Assembly (NCBI GenBank): GCA_963693305.1
Contig: OY855911.1
Location: forward strand, 29,660,439-29,724,438
DNA length: 64,000 bases
DNA from: Meandrina meandrites
Taxonomy: Eukaryota; Cnidaria; Anthozoa; Scleractinia; Meandrinidae
Reading direction: 5' to 3'
In this document: positions 51,843-62,438 of the stretch, piece by piece
Layout of the letters: the number at the start of each line of letters is the position of its first letter
Position numbering within the stretch: the first letter of the stretch is position 1
Translations under genes and position numbers: made by a program
The notes under the pieces: generated by a model
The model's input: only the letters and a program-made list of their open reading frames with translations
Databases searched by the model: none
What the model was told of the DNA's origin: nothing

Positions 51843-52183
51843 ATGCCCGGAAGAAAGAAGAAAAATGTTTACAGAAAGAAACGGAAAGGAAACCCTTTCA
51901 CTGGCGTTCAGAGACACGCGAAGAAAGCGAAGAAAACGCCACCAGATGATAGTGGAGTTCCCGAACTAGTAGCTCGTGTATCATGTCAACAACCTTCATC
52001 GGATTCTGAAAGTGATCAATCGCTGAGTGCTTCCGACTGAAAATGACGCCAGAAGATTATTCTGATAGTTTTCCAGAATGTTTTGACGATGAAAAGGCTT
52101 CCCTGGGGATATAGAGGGATATAGGCTCGTAGACTTGACGAAGTTGTCTTCGACACTGTCAGAAGCTCATGTTTGCAAGGAAG
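51843..52183 (+). pseudogene. Transposase N-terminal exon, frameshifted
   Basis: From ATG 51843, MPGRKKKNVYRKKRKGNPF leads a basic, nuclear-signal-like region and a serine/acid tail that stops at 52040. From 52117 a different frame resumes with YRLVDLTKLSSTLSDAHVCKEG (split over the frame; positions 52117-52183) and a donor GTGAGAA in phase 1. The order matches the N-terminal part of Mutator-like transposase proteins. The frame change makes it a pseudogene. Confidence 0.6.
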
Positions 52184-52480
52184 GTGAGAAATTATAACAT
52201 ACATGTAAAGAGTACTACCTCTGGCAAGTGATTCCGCGCTTATTACTGTTAAAAAGACGTAGAATACATTGCAGTCAAAACTGTTTTCAGTCATTTTAGC
52301 TAGATTGGGTTGATCTTCTTGAACAGATTTGTCACTGATAATTAAATATTTCAGTACTAACCAAGATCACTTTAAAAAGGTCAATCATCTTTTTGCATTA
52401 TGTGCTTAGTAAACAAATTCAAATGTTCATGAACAAGTGATTTTGTTTTAACTGTAGTCAATGCCCATGTCATCTTGTAG

Positions 52481-52899
52481 GCTCTTTAACTGTAAAAGCA
52501 AACCCCTCTGGGAGAAATGGATTAATGGCTGATCTCTCGGTGGAGTGCAGTGCATGCCTTGATGCTACACCACTTAAAACGTCGTCCACTATAGCCAAGA
52601 GAGGGCAGTCCTTTGATGTAAATCGGCGTGCCATTTATCATTCCCTCAAAACAGGAGGTGGCTACGAAGGACTTGTTTCCTTTTGCAGTATTATGAACAT
52701 GCCATATTTATCTGAGCCTGCCTACTACAAACAAGTCGACACCATTCTGGAAGCTTTGGAGGCTGAAGCTGATGATGAAATGAGGTCCGTGGGGCAAAGG
52801 GTGTGTGATTGGAACGAGACAACACGGATTATGATGTCTTCAAATAAAATAATGCTTTGGCGATCGCCGCGTGTAGCTTTGACTCACTTCAAATGCTGA
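52481..52899 (+). pseudogene. Transposase second exon, truncated
   Basis: Acceptor TTGTAG before 52481 and phase 1 join to the previous exon. The peptide (SLTVKANPSGRNGLMADLSV, CSACLDATPLKTSS, FDVNRRAIYHSLKTGGGYEGL, YYKQVDTILEAL) fits the Mutator-like transposase family in invertebrates. After GQRVCDWNE it runs into unrelated sequence and stops, so the catalytic core is missing. Confidence 0.65.
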
Positions 52900-53350
52900 G
52901 ATGTTTATCGATTAATCGAGTCAAGTCGGAGTCATTGTACCCGTATACAACGTTTAGGAAACAGTGAATAAATAGCCACATTCGAAACGGATTTAATGGC
53001 TTAATGTATTGGAAACAATTATTATTATTTATAATCCACCGATTAATTTCCGCGCGCGCTCATTGGACAAAACACATCACGTGGTACAAAATCGGACGAC
53101 GGGTATCAGCCAATATACCCCGTCCGATTTGATATCCGTCGTCAGATTTTTTATAGCAGTGCAAAACAAACGTAAAAGTGACCTTTTCAGGTCTAACGTT
53201 TTAATAAAATCACAGTGTTGAAAAAGAAATTCGAAACCTATCGACTTGCATTTATTTTAACTAAATTATGCCGTGATTATCGCGCGCTGTAGGTTTTTCC
53301 TTTTTCCCGCGATGAAGCGCGTTGAAGAAATTAATCGGAAGGTTATAAAA

Positions 53351-53534
53351 TAAATAAACCCCTTCCTGGCTTGCTGGTATATTGGAGGATAATGCCCTTG
53401 GCTTAAAGATTGTCCTCATAATTTCACAGTTACCCTCGAAGCTTCGCTTCTCGGCCAACTGTTCATTTTTCGGACAATCTTTTAGCCTCGGGCATTATCC
53501 TCCAATATACCAGTCGCCTGAAGGGGTTTATTTA
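53351..53534. mobile_element. Foldback MITE nested in the Mutator-like element
   Basis: About 65-bp arms: AATAAACCCCTTC at the left, and its complement at the right, both containing TGGTATATTGGAGGATAATG. The loop CTCGAAGCTTCGCTTCTCGG resembles that of the foldback at 2882-3012. Confidence 0.8.
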
Positions 53535-53608
53535 CTAAATAGCCAGCGAAGGTCGCTGAAGTAGCCCGCCATATGCATACAACACACAAGCGACTGTCAT
53601 GCATAAAA

Positions 53609-54966
53609 GAGGGTCCCCTATACTTTTTACGTGAAGCGTGATTGGAGTAATTTATTTTTCCGTGAAACGTGATTGAAGCTTTTATTTTTTCGTGATTCGT
53701 GATTGCCAATTTCAAGATCTTTTCACGTGCACGTGAAAGCAATTTTTAACTTAAACGTGACCCGTGAACGAAGAGTTGAATTAGACGTGATTGGTGAATC
53801 ATGGTCAATCATATCTTGTTCGTGGCTTAATTATCAATTCTTTCAGTGTTCTAGTAAATGTACGTCTTTGTTTTCAACTCTGTGGTTAGGTTTTGAACAG
53901 ATGAAACTTTGTAAGCTATCAAGACGTGATATGGAACACTCAAATCAAATTTTTGCGGTTTTACGCTTTCCGAGCGCTTAAGGACGGTGCCTACTAATAG
54001 CGAGGTATTTTTGCCCGGCCGATGACTATGCAAGGGAAGTAGATGTTACCAAGGGCTATTAAAATACGAAAAGAAAATTGGGGGTAGCCGCGCAAATTTT
54101 CGAGATAATTAGGTTTGAAATCTTGAAAAAGTGCTGACGTGGCATTTTCGAAAAAAGTAAAAGGAAATAAAATTTCCTTACAAATTACCTTTGAATTTGG
54201 TTTTTCATGAGCAAAATCAACATTAAATATAACGATCTTAAAAAGAACTAACAAATACTATCTTTGAAACTGCGTGAACCACGTTTTTATTAACAAAACG
54301 ATTGCACTTGAGCCATTTTTGACTCTAACAGCTCTCTCTTGCAAGACCAGAGAAACAGCCTAAACAATTTTTGCACTGAACGAAAAATTAATCATGTGTT
54401 CTATAGACTTACCACTTCCATTTTAGAAAATAAAAAGTGTGGGTCACCACGCGTTTTTAAAAGTTATACGAGTTGTATGGAATCGGTTTTGAGGTCAGTT
54501 ACACTTTTCCTATCCCCTCCCTAGCGAGTTAAATATTTGCTTCTCGCGCAATTTTTCACGCGTGCACTACGCCCTATGTAGTTAGCAGTTTGCTGATTAC
54601 GATTGAGCGATTTGCGATTTGTTAAATGTGAGCCATTTTTATTGATAAGCGTTTAGGGCTTACTGATATGTTACTCTTTCGCTGTTCCTGGTTTCAGTAC
54701 GTCCGTTAACTGGATTTCGTTGCAACCGAAATTTTCTTGCATTTTAGTCGCGCGCTTGGTCGCGAAGTTGAATTCGTCATTTTGAGCGAGCAAATTCCCC
54801 TTAGCGCGCGCGTCTAGTGCGATCGATGCCTTGCGTGATGCGCAGAAGATGTGCGCAGTACGAGATGTGCGTGAACGTGAAAACATTTTGGTAATTATTC
54901 GTGACGCGTGAAAAGGCCAAATATTTTTACGTGATTCAGTTTTGCAAAGGGGTATAGGGGACCCTC
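53609..54966. mobile_element. 1.36-kb element, GAGGGTCCCCTATAC ends, ATAAAA duplication
   Basis: The left GAGGGTCCCCTATAC and its complement at 54952-54966 are flanked by ATAAAA on both sides (53603-53608, 54967-54972). The subterminal DNA repeats ACGTGA words in both orientations, likely transposase binding sites. No convincing protein inside. It inserted into the Mutator-like element. Confidence 0.78.
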
Positions 54967-55378
54967 ATAAAACTAATCACTGACTAATAATTTTCCCTCG
55001 CGTAGTATTTCGGCTGGGATATCTAACCAGTAATGAAAGCTAAGTCAGTGTAAGTGTTTGGCATAAAAAAGCTAAGTGCTTGACATAAAAAAGTGAGAGA
55101 GGAGTTGTAGTCTGCGAGTATTTCAAGTCCCGCAATGAGTATAACCGGAACAACTCATGCACAACATGACACCATAGTTAATCGAGGGACACAAGCGCTC
55201 AGTTTCAAAACAGTTGGACCGCTGTATAAACGCCACTTATTTATATGTAAGAACACAAAAGAGAATCACTTGGCGATTTTTCCTATAAATTAACTTGATT
55301 TAGTGCAGCAATTATTTAAAATAGTGAATTCAAGCATTTATCACAGCGAAAGTGTATCAAAGCCGCATGACATCAGCC

Positions 55379-55900
55379 GCTCGGATCATTTGTAGTAATA
55401 ATAATAATATAATACTAGATTTATATAGCGCCATATCCATGGCTCATGGCACTTTACAGTAAAAAATGTTATTAAAGATAAAATTTACATTAAAAATTTA
55501 CATCAGTGATAAAAAATTACTAACAAATAAAATAGCTAAGCTGTAAAAATGAAAGTAAAACTAGGAATCATTAAAACCTTTAAATAAAAACTGACTAACT
55601 TAGCTAATTAACTAAGTGACAGACTAACTAGCTAAACTATCTAATCTACTAATTAACTAAGTAACCAAAAGTCTAGTTATAAAATTTGTTAAAAAGGTAT
55701 GTCTTTATACAAGTCTTAAAATCTGATAGGGAGCCGCTCCCTCTTATATTGTTTGGAAGAGAGTTCCATAGGCTAGGTGCTACAAAAGAGAAACACCTAT
55801 GACCATAGCCTATTAACTTGACAGGTGGTACTTTCAAGAGGTTTTTGGAGGAGGATCGAAGATTTCTGGTTGGTACATAAGGCTCTAGCAGTTCAGTAAT
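55379..55900. repeat. Interspersed repeat (TTATATAGCGCC type)
   Basis: Begins with TAATAATAATAAT, then AGATTTATATAGCGCC and CACTTTACAG, a word pair common in invertebrate interspersed repeats. It ends in the block AGAGTTCCATAGGCTAGGTGC near 55760. The exact class is not clear. Confidence 0.45.
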
Positions 55901-55908
55901 TACGCATT

Positions 55909-55981
55909 AGCCTGTGAACAGGAGGCCCTTCTAGGCTCGCTTCGCTCGCCGATTTCTTTGGGAGCCTGCTCGCAGGCTATC
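55909..55981. mobile_element. Tiny foldback with TAGCCTG ends
   Basis: TAGCCTGTGAACAGG at the left and CCTGCTCGCAGGCTA at the right form an inverted repeat around ~45 bp. The same palindromic word (TAGCCTGCGCGCAGGCTA) occurs at 1741-1758 in each array unit. Confidence 0.5.
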
Positions 55982-56892
55982 CACGCATTGTCTCTGATTT
56001 CAGGCCGATAGAAGAATTATTCACCGCGTGCCAATAAAACATCTCGGAACAGCAAAACCACTGTCCAGACTGGGTGATTTGACTCAGCCTAGAATCTTAT
56101 TTAGTAGACTCAGCTGTAGCTTTGAAAACATGGCCATTGATAAACAGATATTAATGCTGCGATGCGATAAACGCAAATACATTTTGTCCGGCTTCTATCG
56201 CTGTGCTTTCGCGGCAGTAATAAAATTAATTTCCTAGTACTCCCGGTCAAAGCTCATCTAAAAATCAGATGAAGAGAAAGACATTGTCAGTTTCAATAGA
56301 ACGGAGGTGACTGCGGTGCCCAAAGCATAAAAATTGTGTTGCAGAAAGTTTCAGAAGACTCAGAACGCCAAGATATAAAAGGTAGTATTGATAAGAGCTC
56401 ACCGAGCATCATTCTTGATTTGACGTCACAAGCGTACTCTCCCCAGACTTTCGTTAGCACGGTCGCGAACCACGCAAAACCTGACTTCTGCAGGGCATAG
56501 AAAATCGAGAATTTAACCAAATCGAAAAATTTTTGCGCCAAAAAACTCGACCAAGTGCGATAATTTTTTTTAGCGAAAAAAAAATTTGGTGTTAGGTGCA
56601 CTTTAAATGAAGTATCATCAGAAAATGACTTACCAATACGCAGCAGTCACCCTTTTTGTGTTTTTCCCCTACAAAAAGTGCGTATGCACCCTTGGTGATC
56701 AAGGACTTTCTTGAAGAATAGTTATTTTACGCGAACAATTTTTTCCTTGGGGCAAAATGAGTCAGAAGCTCGCGGTGGCTTTATTTTGATGTTCTCCTTA
56801 TCGCGAAGACAACGTTGGATTTTATCGATCCCCTTTGAATTGTATAAGGGACGATTGGTAAAGACTGGCGTAAGCTCTACATGTCGCCCTAG

Positions 56893-57147
56893 CAATCTCT
56901 TCCCCAGAGCCCGCGTCCCCTTGGCCAGCGGTCAGGAAGCGCAAGGCCTCTGGTCGAATCAAAAACCGGAACCAGGAAGTCGTGGTTCCGGTTTGATTCT
57001 GCGCGGACGTCTGAGATTGTGGTTGAAATGAACAAGTTTCAACAGCCAATGAGATTTGGCCGTCTTTTTGGTGGGTTTTCTGTCTAGCCCAGAGGTCTCG
57101 ATTCCTGGCGCAGACCAGAAGGATCGCGGCCTCTGGGGACGAGATTG
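56893..57147. mobile_element. MITE with CAATCTC.TCCCCAGAG ends
   Basis: The left end CAATCTCTTCCCCAGAG is complementary to CTCTGGGGACGAGATTG at 57131-57147. Inside is a perfect 12-bp hairpin (AAACCGGAACCA near 56964 and its complement near 56984). Confidence 0.75.
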
Positions 57148-57572
57148 TCGCACTAGTTAAAATTGCATAATACTTTTTTTTGTGAAAATTATACGTTTTT
57201 CAGTTACGTTCGCTGCAATTTTCAATATTTTGATTGAGAAAAACAGTAATAGCGTGGAGAGTTTGACCTTTTTCTCCAAACTGTCCATGCTATTGTAGAA
57301 TGTTGGTTCAGGGACTGGATATCGTTGGATAACAGGGCAATAGAAAGAGCTCAGTGATTGGTCAATTTCGATTTCGCGCGCGACATTCGCTCAAAACGGC
57401 TCAAGTGAGAAATTGAGACTACTACTGTAAAAAGAACAACATCAAATGTGTTTTTAATCTACTTCTTTTCGGACTACATCATTTAATGTTCTTAGCCTGG
57501 GTACCCTGTGATAACTTCTTCACTACAGATAATTTGTTAACAGTTCAACGATTAGCCCTTCTCTCCTTGTTA

Positions 57573-57819
57573 AGGGACGTACCATTAGAAACAACCGGTG
57601 CGGGGCTGGGTGGGGGGGGGGGGGTGAGTTTTCCAAAAAAATCTTCCTGCAAGGGAACCTTGTCTAAGAAAAATTCCTGCAAGCGGTTGCGCCTTCAAAA
57701 CAAATAATTATTCGTGTAAACGAGAAAAAAAGTTGCTGCAGGTGAGTAGGACTTAAAAAAATTCCTGCACCGAAATCCCTCCCCCCCCCCCTCCGGTTAT
57801 TTCTAATGGTTTGTCCCTA
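57573..57819. mobile_element. MITE with AGGGACGTACCATTAGAAA-type ends
   Basis: The left end AGGGACGTACCATTAGAAAC is complementary to TTTCTAATGGTTTGTCCCT near 57801-57819, with long G and C runs just inside each end. The duplicated sequence near 34935 lacks the insert. Confidence 0.78.
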
Positions 57820-57996
57820 ATAGAAAAAAAATATGACTTTCATATTATTACAATCCGCATCAGGGGGGATAAGCTAATGTGCTTTGGTTGATATCTCGTC
57901 CGGAATTCAGCACTTTCGTTTCAACAGTTTCGTGCTGCCTTTGGTTATAACCGTTTCAAATCTCTTGACAATTTTTTACGTTACGATAATTTATAT
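57820..57996. other. 3' flank of locus C
   Basis: Duplicates the 3' flank of locus A (34940-35057). It likely holds the 3' UTR; no clear polyadenylation signal was identified. Confidence 0.5.
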
Positions 57997-58622
57997 TTAA
58001 CGTCGGCGTCTGTTTCTTGGACGCATCCTATTAATTGGTCCAATGTTTACTGTGCATCGTAAGTCCCTTTTCTCGTTTGAAATGATGTAGAGTTCGCCAC
58101 AAGGTGTCTGATAATATTCATCTCTCAAGCTTTTAGCAATGTCCTGAGGTATTTGAAAATCTCCAAATCTAAAGTGTACATCGCTTTCTTGGAAAGACAC
58201 CTGTCCGTTACGAATACGAGTTTTTAACACGAGAGTTTCGTTGGTTGCGATCTGTATTCCTTCGTACCTTGACCTCGAGATTTCTATCAACTTTGGATCT
58301 ACGGACCATCGTAGTTTGCCATAATCGTCTAACACGATTTTTACTCCAGTCACGGGGGTGATGCGATATTGGTAGAATAGATCTTGATGAATGTTATTCG
58401 GGACGAGAAATCCGGGTGCCCATAGTTGAATATCTTCAGAGCTATAAGATATCGTTCCATGACGAAGTAAAGTCCTCAGCATGACAAACTCCCCAGTGTC
58501 AGTATAAGAAAGGCTTGACTGAGTTGTTGCTGCGGCTTGTGGCGCTGGGTGCATATTTTGTGCAGTCCACCCATGTCCTCTTTCCCTTAGCTGATATGAA
58601 CAAGCGGAAATCGAGTCAGCTT
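57997..58622 (-). CDS. REP exon of locus C
   Basis: 626 nt, acceptor GTTTCAG, frame open to a stop after NRRRR. A ~45-residue leader is followed by two repeats very close to those of locus A: VMLRTLLRHGTISYSSEDIQ and LVLKTRIRNGQVSFQESDVH. The match to 35058-35700 extends into the 3' flank, so this is a segmental duplication. The locus A portion encoding EKVIILICD is absent. Confidence 0.75.
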
Positions 58623-58789
58623 CTGAAACTGGGACAGTCAATCAATCAATCAATCAATTTAAAATAAGGTAAAACGGAAAAAGAAAATCGAAGATGACCG
58701 CTTACAAATACATGTAATAATGACTCTTGGCACGCTCGGGGCCGGCGAGCAAAAAAACTTATAATCACCCCCCCCAAGTGCTTGAATGA

Positions 58790-58917
58790 CACGTTTCTTT
58801 AGGACTTGCTCCTTGATTGTTGTTTGTAGCTGCCGTGTTTACTGTGACTGAGCGAATGTCGGAGCTACTGCTACCCTCTCGTCTAAGTCGTCTTTGTTCA
58901 GTCGTGGACTGATTTAA
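58790..58917 (-). pseudogene. Partial duplicate of the P exon
   Basis: Resembles the 3' two-thirds of the P exon at 58943-59182 (STTEQRR, GSSSSDIRS, NNQGASPKE) with an inserted codon pair. It runs into a C-rich tract where the donor should be. No acceptor is present. Confidence 0.6.
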
Positions 58918-58942
58918 ATAACTATTAAATCACTCCCCTAAC

Positions 58943-59182
58943 CTTGAAGGTCAGTTCTTCCAGAGCTTGCAGAAAACACTTCTTTGGGCCTGGCTCCTTG
59001 ATTGCTGTTTGAAGCTGCCGTGTTTGACGTGCCTGAGCGAATGTCGAAGCTACTGCTACCTTCTCGTCTTTGTTCAGTCGCGGACCGATCTTCATGTAAA
59101 GGACTTGTCCGTACTGATTTGCCGTTCAACCATTTTCCTTCAGGTACCGATACACTGCCCGCCTGCGGCATTTCAAGTTTAT
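58943..59182 (-). CDS. P hinge exon of locus C
   Basis: 240 nt, phase 1-1, acceptor reading ATCTTAAG (a non-ideal pyrimidine tract), donor GTTAGGGG. The peptide (MPQAGSVSVPEGKW, HEDRSATEQRREGSSS, QGARPKEV) is homologous to the P exons of locus 1 and to P2. Preserved as an open exon in an otherwise broken gene. Confidence 0.6.
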
Positions 59183-59299
59183 CTTAAGATTAAACGAAAT
59201 TAATAAAAAGCAGTTATTAAAAGTGCACATTAAGGGGGCGGATGGTCAAATAAAAACGTTTGGTCAGCACACTACCTACCCCACCACCGCCCAAACACA

Positions 59300-59345
59300 C
59301 TTCTATTTTGCGAAGGAACAACAACTGCTTCATCCACTCCACTTC
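59300..59345 (-). pseudogene. Truncated H exon of locus C
   Basis: Acceptor TTTCAG before 59345 and ~15 codons (SGVDEAVVVPSQNRS) match the H exon. The sequence then joins directly to DNA that in locus 1 lies far inside the next intron (the GGGCGGTGGTGGGG stretch). A deletion removed the rest of the exon and its donor. Confidence 0.65.
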
Positions 59346-59851
59346 CTGAAAGTTGAAATGCAACTGTAATTAAGATCACACTGAATTCTTGAAAATATTC
59401 AAACCAAAAAAAGTAGAATAATTGACCTTACTGATTTTCGATCATTGAGTTGAGTATGGAATAAGCAACTGAAACAAGTCATCTGCCTGCGTAGCTTAAA
59501 ACATGATTTTTTTCTGGTCTGGTTCCTTATTCATGGTAAACCATGCTTGCTTACTAACTCTTACTGCCACAGGGATCACTCTCAATGTTGAACGGCAAAT
59601 TTTACATGATCATTCAAAAGATCTTTCTCAGGATTACACTGGTAACGGTTAAAAGTAGATCCGGAAGAATAAACGCAGCACTGACAACCCTTAAGATGAA
59701 TTACTTCAGAGGAATCCCGATTTCTTAAACCTTTCGAGAAATCGGGAGTAAAATTAGTGTTCTATCGAGGGAGGGGAAACCACTTTTAGTTCGAGGTTGG
59801 AGAAATTGGGATTCCCTTGTATATCAAAGAGAATACTATTTAAGTACTCAC

Positions 59852-60972
59852 GGTTAACAAAGGCGGCCATCATTTCCACAAGATCGTTGCACTGCTTCTC
59901 CCAGCTGTATTTCTCGGCGTAGCGTGTCCGTAGTTCTTGGCATTCCTTAAGTGCTGTTTTTCCGCCTTTTTCTCGCACACCTTTGATGGCCTCAGCCCAT
60001 TGCGTTGGATCCTCGGAATCTACAATTCAAAATGAGCCAAAGGTATTTCTTGCAGGGCTTCTCCAAATCCACTGTTTTGACTGACAAGGAATGGCAGACC
60101 AGCAGATAATGCTTCTAGGGCTGTCAAACCAAATCCTTCGGTTCTTGAAGGTATAATAGCAAGATTCGCTGTGGACAACAGCGTAGCAAGGTCATCACGA
60201 CTTGCTCAAGTAACTTCTCTGCCACTTGCTTTTCGTTTCCACTAGGTGCACCTACAAAGACGAGATGGTAACTTCTGTCATTTAATTCAGCGACCGCTTT
60301 GGCAGCAATGTCGAATCCTTTTAGTTCGAAATCTTTCTTGTCACCACGTCCAAATACCAGAACCCAAAACTCCTTACTTGCTCGAGTGGATGGCTGTAAA
60401 TCAGATAATTCGTTAAAGATGCCTGGTGTAAGATTGAAGACATTTTTGCCACTACGGCTCAGGTATCTCGAGTAGACCTCATACAATTTGGGTCCAACTG
60501 CTACGACAAGATCAGCAATTTTACACAGTTTAACTTCAGTCCATTGTTTTTCATCACCTTTAGAGATAGCATCAGAGTAGGTTTTAAAAATTCCAAGTTT
60601 TTCAGGTGCTGTATGCACAACTTGCACCCACGTACAGTGATGGCTTTCCCTGATCACTTGAGCTTGTTTGCCAAGCTTAACCCCATGTCCAATGATAACA
60701 TCAATGAAAAGATCACTCGGTGGGAAACACAACCAATCTATTGATTCAAAGCCAGGACGCTCTTTTGCCTCTACAATGCTTATATTATGACTGCTAGCTG
60801 CCTTCTTGTCGTCTTCAGTGCATTTTGGAACAAAGAAAGTGACAGCCACGTTTGGGTGTCTAGCCAACTGTATAGCCAACTCTCTGTTCATGGTCGACAG
60901 GCCACCCTTGGAAGATTTCCATTCGTCTGCCAAGAGGGTAATTCGTAAAGACATGACGCTGGAAAAGTTCAT
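59852..60972 (-). pseudogene. Glycosyltransferase pseudogene (locus C)
   Basis: Aligns along its length with the intact GT exon at 22108-23272 but is 44 nt shorter. A 43-bp deletion near 60200 removes part of the strand before the donor-binding motif and shifts the frame. A further 1-bp deletion lies near 60040. The N-terminal ~255 residues and the C-terminal ~45 remain readable in different frames. The donor GTGAGTA survives. Confidence 0.85.
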
Positions 60973-61842
60973 GTACTTATTAAGCCTGCTGGATAAAGAA
61001 AAAGACTAAGATGTGACTTGAGTACCTAAAGAAGCTTTCACATTATTTTTTTTTTTACTTTGAGTAGCCATTGGAACATTAGTTTCCTAAATCGAGAGCA
61101 AGTATAGACGTTACCTCAACTCACATTGAACAAAACAAAGCTCGAAGTTTTAGTGATTTTCTTGCACTTGAAACAGCATTCAGTGCGTTTAATTCAGATC
61201 AGAATGGCATTGTGGGTTCACCCAAAGCATTGGTGTTTGACCAAATTAACTTGGAACTTCACATGCAAGGCAAATGTTGATAAAACTGGCCATACACCCA
61301 TTTTATGGGGAGAGGGGGGAGCTGGAATTTCACAGGATTAATCAGCCCGGTACCAACTTATTTTTAAATGGTATGTAAACAAGCTATTTATCAATATCCA
61401 TCAATAGGGTATTAATTAGCCTAGAAAAAGAGATCAATTAACTACTTTATTGGACAAATCGAATAAATATACAAACAAGCGATTTTTCAAAACAATTAAA
61501 ACCTGTGATGAAATTTAAAAACATATTAAGAAAATTTTGTTACAAAATGACGACGTTTTTGCTGATAAAAATGTATAAATGATAATTAAAAATAATAGTT
61601 CAATCACAGAAGGAATAGTGCTAGAATGTTCTTTCAAACAAAGAGTTTCCCACAGATGGAGTTAGATTGAGTGTTTTTTAATTAAATTTTCTTGTAATGA
61701 TATGTTTTTAAGTAATGTTAGTTATCTTTCATCAAACTTTTTAACTGAAAATCAAGTTTACTTTGTGTAACAGGCCGTTTTATGAGGGCCCTCTTTTATG
61801 ACTGGAGTTGCTTGTGATAAAGCTGTTATTGTCACTGACAAT

Positions 61843-62438
61843 TGCTGGTTTTCACTGTCACGCCACAAAAAAGTAAATCCAAAACTATTGAGTGAAAAAA
61901 CTCAAGAATATTATAGGTTGTAGAAAATTACCAGATATTCTGTTTGTGGAAGTCTCGGGTTTGTACGGTATTCCGTACTCGAGTTATCCGTCAAAATGTT
62001 CCACACAAATTTACAGAGCTCTGTATGGAAACGCCATGTTGGTGCCCATGCAGTTGGGCACCAACATGGCGGCCGGAAATCAATGAAAACATCTGGAATT
62101 CACTCCTGATATAAAAGGCAGTTACATCACTCTAATGAACAAGTAAGCATTCACATAAACACTTTTCACAAAACCTCAACTGTTCAGATTGTTAAAAATC
62201 GTAGGATAAGGCATTATTTTGAAGCATACGTGACAGCTTTCTGGCGGCCATCTTGATGTCGTGTGGCGTGAATCTCCGAAATTCAAAATGGTCTATCTTT
62301 AAGACGGCGGCTGCTATCGAGCTAAACACCTACAACAAGATATATATTAAGGATGTCTAATAGCCAGTGAATGATAAAATCTCAGGGGTCTTGCGATTCT
62401 ACATTTTAGAATTTTGATGACGTCACGTGAAGACCAAG
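61843..62438. mobile_element. 596-bp AAT-flanked non-autonomous element
   Basis: Flanked by AAT at 61840-61842 and 62439-62441; the duplicate near 24571 has a single uninterrupted AAT. The ends TGCTGGTTTTCAC and GTGAAGACCAAG form an imperfect inverted repeat. A 3-bp duplication suits PIF/Harbinger-type insertion. Related fragments lie in the array at 4440-4969 and 7741-7827. Confidence 0.75.

Larger units (their letters stand above)
50867..56607 (+). mobile_element. Decayed Mutator-like element with ~200-bp TIRs and a THAP relic
   Basis: TIRs lie at 50867-51075 and 56395-56607. The outer ends are identical (TTTAAAGTGCACCTAACACC), followed by a T-rich, CG-containing stretch and TTGTGACGTCAAATCAAGAA or a close match at the inner side. 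Inside are a broken THAP-type zinc-finger start (51142) and two transposase fragments (51843-52183, 52481-52899) of a Mutator-like type seen in marine invertebrates. At least two younger elements are nested inside. A 9-bp target duplication is not evident. Confidence 0.72.
57997..60972 (-). pseudogene. Locus C: decayed GT-H-P-REP gene
   Basis: Minus-strand order: GT 59852-60972, truncated H about 59300-59345, P 58943-59182, partial P 58790-58917, REP 57997-58622. The GT part has two frame-breaking deletions and H has lost its 3' half and donor, so the full product is not made. P and REP keep their frames and splice sites. They could be used by a shorter transcript, but none is supported here. 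This is the only locus in the window showing GT, P and REP in one order. Confidence 0.65.

Noticed and set aside
50858..56616. 9-bp target-site duplication of the Mutator-like element
   Set aside because: Flanking bases do not match (GATCAATGC versus TGAAGTATC), so the duplication is either lost or the true ends differ.
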